Source: JADLCX01 sp038251595 (lineage in GTDB: Bacteria > Planctomycetota > Phycisphaerae > Phycisphaerales > UBA1924). From it: 8,865 bases of DNA. The notes beneath the pieces were generated by a model, which was not told the DNA's origin, searched no databases, and worked only from the letters and a program-made list of their open reading frames with translations. The stretch spans positions 1-8,865 of the forward strand of contig JBBSBC010000160.1 of NCBI GenBank assembly GCA_038251595.1, read 5' to 3'. Shown piece by piece: positions 5,784 to 8,865 of this stretch (its first letter is position 1; the number at the start of each line of letters is the position of its first letter). Position numbers and translations under genes: made by a program.

Positions 5784-7012
5784 ATTGCATCTTTGCTTGG
5801 GATCGTTTCCACTTGATTCGTGCGACTCGCACACGGGACCTTGTCATGTTGCTTTCAGCCGGACTTCTGGCCGCCATCCTTGTTGCCCAGCCCAACCCAA
5901 CAGCCACATCTTCGGCGCATGCGCCGCCTCAAGCTGTTCAGAATCGCTTTCTGCTTTCTCAATCGTTCGCGGCCGAACATGCCAAGCTCACCACGGTCGA
6001 AGAGCGTGTCCGCCTGATCGATCGCGCCATGATCAGCGCCGAAACCTGCCGCCGCAACCGGGAAGAACGCTGCGGCGATCTCTTCAGTTGGTGCGCATCG
6101 AAGTACAGTGATGCCGGTATGCGCGACCGCGCTCAGGCGGCGCTTGAGAGTTACCTGCGGGCTCCGGACAGCGATCTGGGCGCGGCCGATGCCTATCGCT
6201 TGCTCGGCAATATGCACATGGTCTCACGCTTATCAGCACCCCAGGCTATCGCCGCATTTGAAAAGCAACTTGCCCTTTACGACCAGAACCCCAAGTGGCT
6301 TCCCGGCATGGTCACTTCGTACTCAAGCGGTGTTAATCTGCTTGCAAACTTACAACAGAATGCGGGCGATCTCAAGGGCGCACTCGCTACAAACGCTCGC
6401 GTTCTCGGTGAGCATCGCAAGTACTTCGATGAGTTCGCCATCACCGCCGCACTCCAACAGGTTTCGCAGCTTCATGCTAAGCTGGGCGATAATGCCAAGG
6501 CACTGGAAGCCACTGATGAGTTGCTCCGTCTTTACCCCAACTATGGCGTGAAGAACGGCTTCATTATCTCGTTGCAACTCAAGCGGATCGAACTACGCCA
6601 TCCCAAGCATGGCCAGGCCGAGGTTGAAGAACTCCGCCAACTGTGGTCCGACGAGCGACTTTCTGCGTTCTCCGATATTCTGCATGTTGGTGACAAGCTG
6701 TACCAGGCGCAGGCCCGTGCCGGGCAGATCGATGCTTCCCTTGACACCGTGCTCGCGTGTATCCAGTTGATCGACAAACACGAGCCTGAATGGATCACCG
6801 GGGCGGTTGAACACCGGGCAAAATCCATGCGGCTTCAGCGATTCTCGCTGCTTCAACTGCTCGGCAACTCTTCAGCAAAGGCGGGCCGACCCGAGCTTGC
6901 GCTCTACGCAGTCGATCGATTGCTGAAGACCGCACAAGACCCAACGTCGCGCACCAGCTTGCTCCGACAGAAGCAGGAACTTGAAGTGCAAGTGAAGTCC
7001 GCCTCGAAGTGA
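5780..7012 (+). CDS. Exported or membrane-anchored TPR-repeat protein, function unknown
   Basis: A protein of 410 residues from GTG 5780, or 388 from ATG 5846. A hydrophobic segment (residues 24-37, LLSAGLLAAILVAQ) preceded by Arg residues looks like a signal peptide or N-terminal anchor. The shorter start gives a conventional signal peptide; the GTG start overlaps the upstream TGA (GTGA), which suggests translational coupling. Neither start has a strong Shine-Dalgarno. The rest is alpha-helical with tetratricopeptide-like repeats: about 136-169 (AYRLLGNMH...AIAAFEKQLALY), 184-211 (NLLANLQQNAGDLKGALATNARVL), 225-253 (QVSQLHAKLGDNAKALEATDELLRLYP) and 358-388 (LLGNSSAKAGRPELALYAVDRLL). TPR proteins are protein-interaction scaffolds; no catalytic domain is seen. 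A Cys cluster (C90, C98, C105) lies just before the repeats. The partner could be the preceding Cys-rich protein, from gene order only. Confidence 0.8.
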   Translation: MNCIFAWDRFHLIRATRTRDLVMLLSAGLLAAILVAQPNPTATSSAHAPPQAVQNRFLLSQSFAAEHAKLTTVEERVRLIDRAMISAETCRRNREERCGDLFSWCASKYSDAGMRDRAQAALESYLRAPDSDLGAADAYRLLGNMHMVSRLSAPQAIAAFEKQLALYDQNPKWLPGMVTSYSSGVNLLANLQQNAGDLKGALATNARVLGEHRKYFDEFAITAALQQVSQLHAKLGDNAKALEATDELLRLYPNYGVKNGFIISLQLKRIELRHPKHGQAEVEELRQLWSDERLSAFSDILHVGDKLYQAQARAGQIDASLDTVLACIQLIDKHEPEWITGAVEHRAKSMRLQRFSLLQLLGNSSAKAGRPELALYAVDRLLKTAQDPTSRTSLLRQKQELEVQVKSASK

Positions 7013-7042
7013 GCCTGTAGTGTCCCCGAAACACACGCACGG

Positions 7043-7058
7043 CACCAGCGCACCAGCG
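7043..7058. repeat. 8-bp tandem duplication CACCAGCG x2
   Basis: Two exact copies of CACCAGCG sit in the 93-bp gap between the TPR gene and the glycosyltransferase gene. The same gap has a GATAAT hexamer (7089-7094) twelve bases before the next ATG, but no recognisable -35. I see no convincing terminator. Confidence 0.4.
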
Positions 7059-7105
7059 CGTGAATCTCGCCTAGCACCGCCAATCGCCGATAATGTGGGT
7101 CCATC

Positions 7106-8677
7106 ATGGATACCACCCGCAAGCAGATCTCCCCGCCCACTGGCCTTCTCACGGGCCTGCTCGGCCGCCTCCCCTGGTCGGCGCTCGCCTTCCTGACCTG
7201 CGCGCTCCCGCTGATCCTCATCAATCTCCGCCGCGGCCGTGGCCAGTTTGATCAGGAAGTCTACCACGAGCCGACCATCCGCCGCTTCGCCTCGCAGCTC
7301 GCGCTCGGCCCCGGCCAACTCGATCTCTCCGACTACCTCAGCGCCACTACGCCGGGCTACCACCTCGTCATGGCGGCCATCGCCCACTGGCTCACCCAGT
7401 CGCTCACCAGCCTCAAGCTCATCAACACCCTCTTCACGATCTCACTGCTGGTTCTCCTCGAACGCTCGATTCGCCTTCGCCTCACGCACACCCTCACCGG
7501 GCAAGCCCGCCCGAAGCTCCTCCACCTCGCCCTCATCGCGCCCTTCGCGTGCAGCATCCACGTTTTCCTTCCGGGTGTCTGGCTTCAGCCCGACAACGCC
7601 GCGTGGCTGGGCGTGCTCATCATCATCCTGCTCGCGCTGCGCCCCACGTTCACCCTGCCCGCCGCACTTATCGCGAGCTTCGTGCTGCTCATGCTGGTCT
7701 GGATGCGCCAGAGCCACGCCTGGGCCGCGGGCCTGATGTGGGTCTGGGCTTGGCTCTCCCGCTCACCCAAGCGCGATGCACCCCCCCTCGCCGCGCACGA
7801 CCGCTCACCCGCCCGCGCGCTCGGCACCAATATCGCCTGGCTTATCAAGCCCTCGCGCGCACGCCTCACGCGCCTTGTCATGGCTCTGCTTCTCACCATC
7901 CCCGCGCTGGCGAGTATCGGCTGGTTTGCCAACCTCTGGGGTGGCCTTACCCCACCATCCTTCCGCGCTCAGCACGGCGGGATGTGGAACCCCGCCGCGC
8001 CCGCCTTTGCGATGAGCCTGATGGCCATCTTCTCATGCTTCTTTATCGCGTGGGTCTGGCCCGGTCTGGTGCGCCTGTGGACAGCGCGCCGCACCGGTGG
8101 ATGGTTGATCCTCATCGCGTGCGCGTTGATCGGCCTTATGGCCGCCGCCATTCCCCGAACCACCTTTGAATACGAGCCCCGCGCCACCGGCTTGTGGAAC
8201 ATCGTGCGACTGATGGACCGCCAGCGCCTGTGGATCAACGAGCGCACCTCGCCACTGATTCTGGTTCTCGCACCCGCCGGCATGATCGCGCTCGCCGCAC
8301 TCCTTGCCCAGCTGCCGCGCCGCCGCGCCTGCACGTACGCACTCCTGCTCGTCGGCTTCGTCGCCGCACAATCCGCCAACACCAACGCCTGGCAACGCTA
8401 CTTCGAGCCACTGATTCTTATGATCCTCGCGCTGATCGCTGCCGACATCGCCGTTGCCGAAGAGGCCCCCGCGCGCCTGCCCACCTGGCTTGGCGGCCAA
8501 AGATCCCGCTGGATCGGTCCTGCCACCCTCGGCCTTCTGGGCATCGCGCTGACCACCATCACCCTGTGGATCCAGCCGATTTTCGTCAAAGACTGGCCAG
8601 ATCATCCGCTCGCTGTGCCCGTCGCACCTTCACCCACCGAACCATCAACTGAACCATCAACGCCAATCAGCCGATAA
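7106..8677 (+). CDS. ALG10-like (DIE2/ALG10) GT-C membrane glycosyltransferase
   Basis: A 523-residue polytopic membrane protein with about 12 hydrophobic segments. GT-C enzymes of this type move a sugar from a polyprenyl-phosphate-sugar donor to an acceptor on the outer face of the membrane. Eukaryotic ALG10 adds the last glucose to the N-glycan precursor. Features seen: the first loop FDQEVYHEP (48-56), an acidic motif where GT-C catalytic Asp/Glu lie; TTPGYHLV (81-88), matching the TTPPGLY motif of ALG10; WLQPDNAAW (159-167); VWMRQSHAW (198-206), resembling the FRQTNIVW motif; and QRYFEPLIL near 430, resembling the RY..P motif late in the family. The C-terminus is a Thr/Pro/Ser tail with a short repeat. 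The start is ATG; the upstream GTGGG is only a weak ribosome-binding site. The gene ends 32 bp before the Gmd-type gene, so the two are probably co-transcribed. The family match is by motif recall; general GT-C membership is safer than ALG10 specifically. Confidence 0.68.
   Translation: MDTTRKQISPPTGLLTGLLGRLPWSALAFLTCALPLILINLRRGRGQFDQEVYHEPTIRRFASQLALGPGQLDLSDYLSATTPGYHLVMAAIAHWLTQSLTSLKLINTLFTISLLVLLERSIRLRLTHTLTGQARPKLLHLALIAPFACSIHVFLPGVWLQPDNAAWLGVLIIILLALRPTFTLPAALIASFVLLMLVWMRQSHAWAAGLMWVWAWLSRSPKRDAPPLAAHDRSPARALGTNIAWLIKPSRARLTRLVMALLLTIPALASIGWFANLWGGLTPPSFRAQHGGMWNPAAPAFAMSLMAIFSCFFIAWVWPGLVRLWTARRTGGWLILIACALIGLMAAAIPRTTFEYEPRATGLWNIVRLMDRQRLWINERTSPLILVLAPAGMIALAALLAQLPRRRACTYALLLVGFVAAQSANTNAWQRYFEPLILMILALIAADIAVAEEAPARLPTWLGGQRSRWIGPATLGLLGIALTTITLWIQPIFVKDWPDHPLAVPVAPSPTEPSTEPSTPISR
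8639..8662 (+). repeat. 12-bp tandem repeat at the glycosyltransferase 3' end
   Basis: Two copies of GAACCATCAAC plus one variable base encode TEPSTEPST in the C-terminal tail of the membrane protein. This looks like recent duplication in a disordered tail. Confidence 0.6.
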
Positions 8678-8709
8678 CACCCTGAACGTTTACCGCCCCA
8701 CCGTCGTAG

Positions 8710-8865
8710 ATGCCGAACATCCTCTCTCCGCTCGCGCCTCCGCCCGGTCTGGATATGCCCAACCCCAACCTCCCCACCACCAGCGCACGAAGGCCGCAAC
8801 CCAAGCGCGCCCTCATCACGGGCATCACCGGGCAGGATGGCTCCTACCTCGCCGAACTTCTGATC
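8710..8865 (+). CDS. gmd: GDP-mannose 4,6-dehydratase, N-terminal part (cut by window end)
   Basis: Only the first 52 codons are present. KRALITGITGQDGSYLAELL near the end of the window is the characteristic N-terminus of GDP-D-mannose 4,6-dehydratase: an extended short-chain dehydrogenase with the GxxGxxG NADP-binding loop in the form GITGQDG. The enzyme converts GDP-mannose to GDP-4-keto-6-deoxymannose, the precursor of GDP-fucose, GDP-rhamnose and related sugars, in the cytoplasm. An in-frame TAG directly precedes ATG 8710, so translation starts at 8710 or at ATG 8755. The longer form has a Pro-rich extension of about 34 residues before the Rossmann strand, unlike typical Gmd, so 8755 may be the true start. 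Neither has a strong Shine-Dalgarno. It lies 32 bp after the ALG10-like gene and fits a surface-glycan operon. Related nucleotide-sugar dehydratases are possible, but ITGQDGSYLAE strongly favours Gmd. Confidence 0.82.
   Translation, partial: MPNILSPLAPPPGLDMPNPNLPTTSARRPQPKRALITGITGQDGSYLAELLI

Noticed and set aside
4881..5834. 317-codon open frame on the minus strand covering the whole Cys-rich gene, including the UGA site
   Set aside because: It is again codon-aligned antisense (TGA reads as TCA, Ser), with no signal peptide, no SD and no recognisable motif. The plus frame has an SD, a signal peptide and ordered composition. It remains a weak alternative because the plus-strand gene is an orphan.
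7034..7062. CACGC/GCGTG hairpin between the TPR and glycosyltransferase genes as terminator
   Set aside because: Five base pairs with a 19-nt loop and no U-tract are too weak to call.
1..8865. CRISPR array, insertion sequence, tRNA or rRNA
   Set aside because: I saw no spaced direct repeats of 20-40 bp, no transposase motifs with terminal inverted repeats, and no tRNA TPsiC-arm or rRNA signature.

Overview
The window is GC-rich bacterial DNA. Weak or missing Shine-Dalgarno sites, TTG/GTG starts, a large secreted DUF5117/DUF4953-type metalloprotease and a eukaryote-like GT-C glycosyltransferase together suggest a member of the Planctomycetota, perhaps Phycisphaerae-like. That is an inference from gene content; no rRNA or other phylogenetic marker is present.

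Layout. Positions 1-138 are non-coding and open with a C-rich tract. Two minus-strand genes follow: a 1001-residue exported met-zincin protease (139-3144) and, upstream of it in transcription, a UbiA-family polyprenyl-phosphate phosphoribosyltransferase-like membrane enzyme (3426-4430). The 281-bp gap between them contains a strong imperfect stem-loop (3304-3353). A 408-bp, more AT-rich divergent intergenic region (4431-4838) carries two perfect CGCG-centred palindromes. The plus-strand block then begins: a Cys-rich secreted protein of unknown function (4839), an exported or membrane-anchored TPR protein (5780 or 5846 to 7012), an ALG10-like multi-spanning glycosyltransferase (7106-8677), and the first about 50 codons of a GDP-mannose 4,6-dehydratase that runs off the window (8710 onward).

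Most notable observation. The Cys-rich gene is interrupted by one in-frame UGA at codon 223 (5505-5507), yet the same frame stays open for 91 further Cys-rich codons. It ends in a TGA that overlaps the GTG start of the next gene (GTGA, 5780-5783). An 8-bp perfect hairpin with a G-first apical loop begins 17 nt after the UGA, a geometry compatible with a bacterial SECIS element. UGA recoding (selenocysteine or readthrough), a recent nonsense mutation and a sequencing error all remain possible.

How the genes may fit together. The UbiA-type enzyme (lipid-linked pentose donor), the ALG10-like GT-C enzyme (which would use a lipid-linked sugar donor) and Gmd (GDP-deoxyhexose precursor) point to cell-envelope or surface-glycan synthesis. 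The protease, the Cys-rich protein and the TPR protein are exported proteins with no evident direct link to that pathway.
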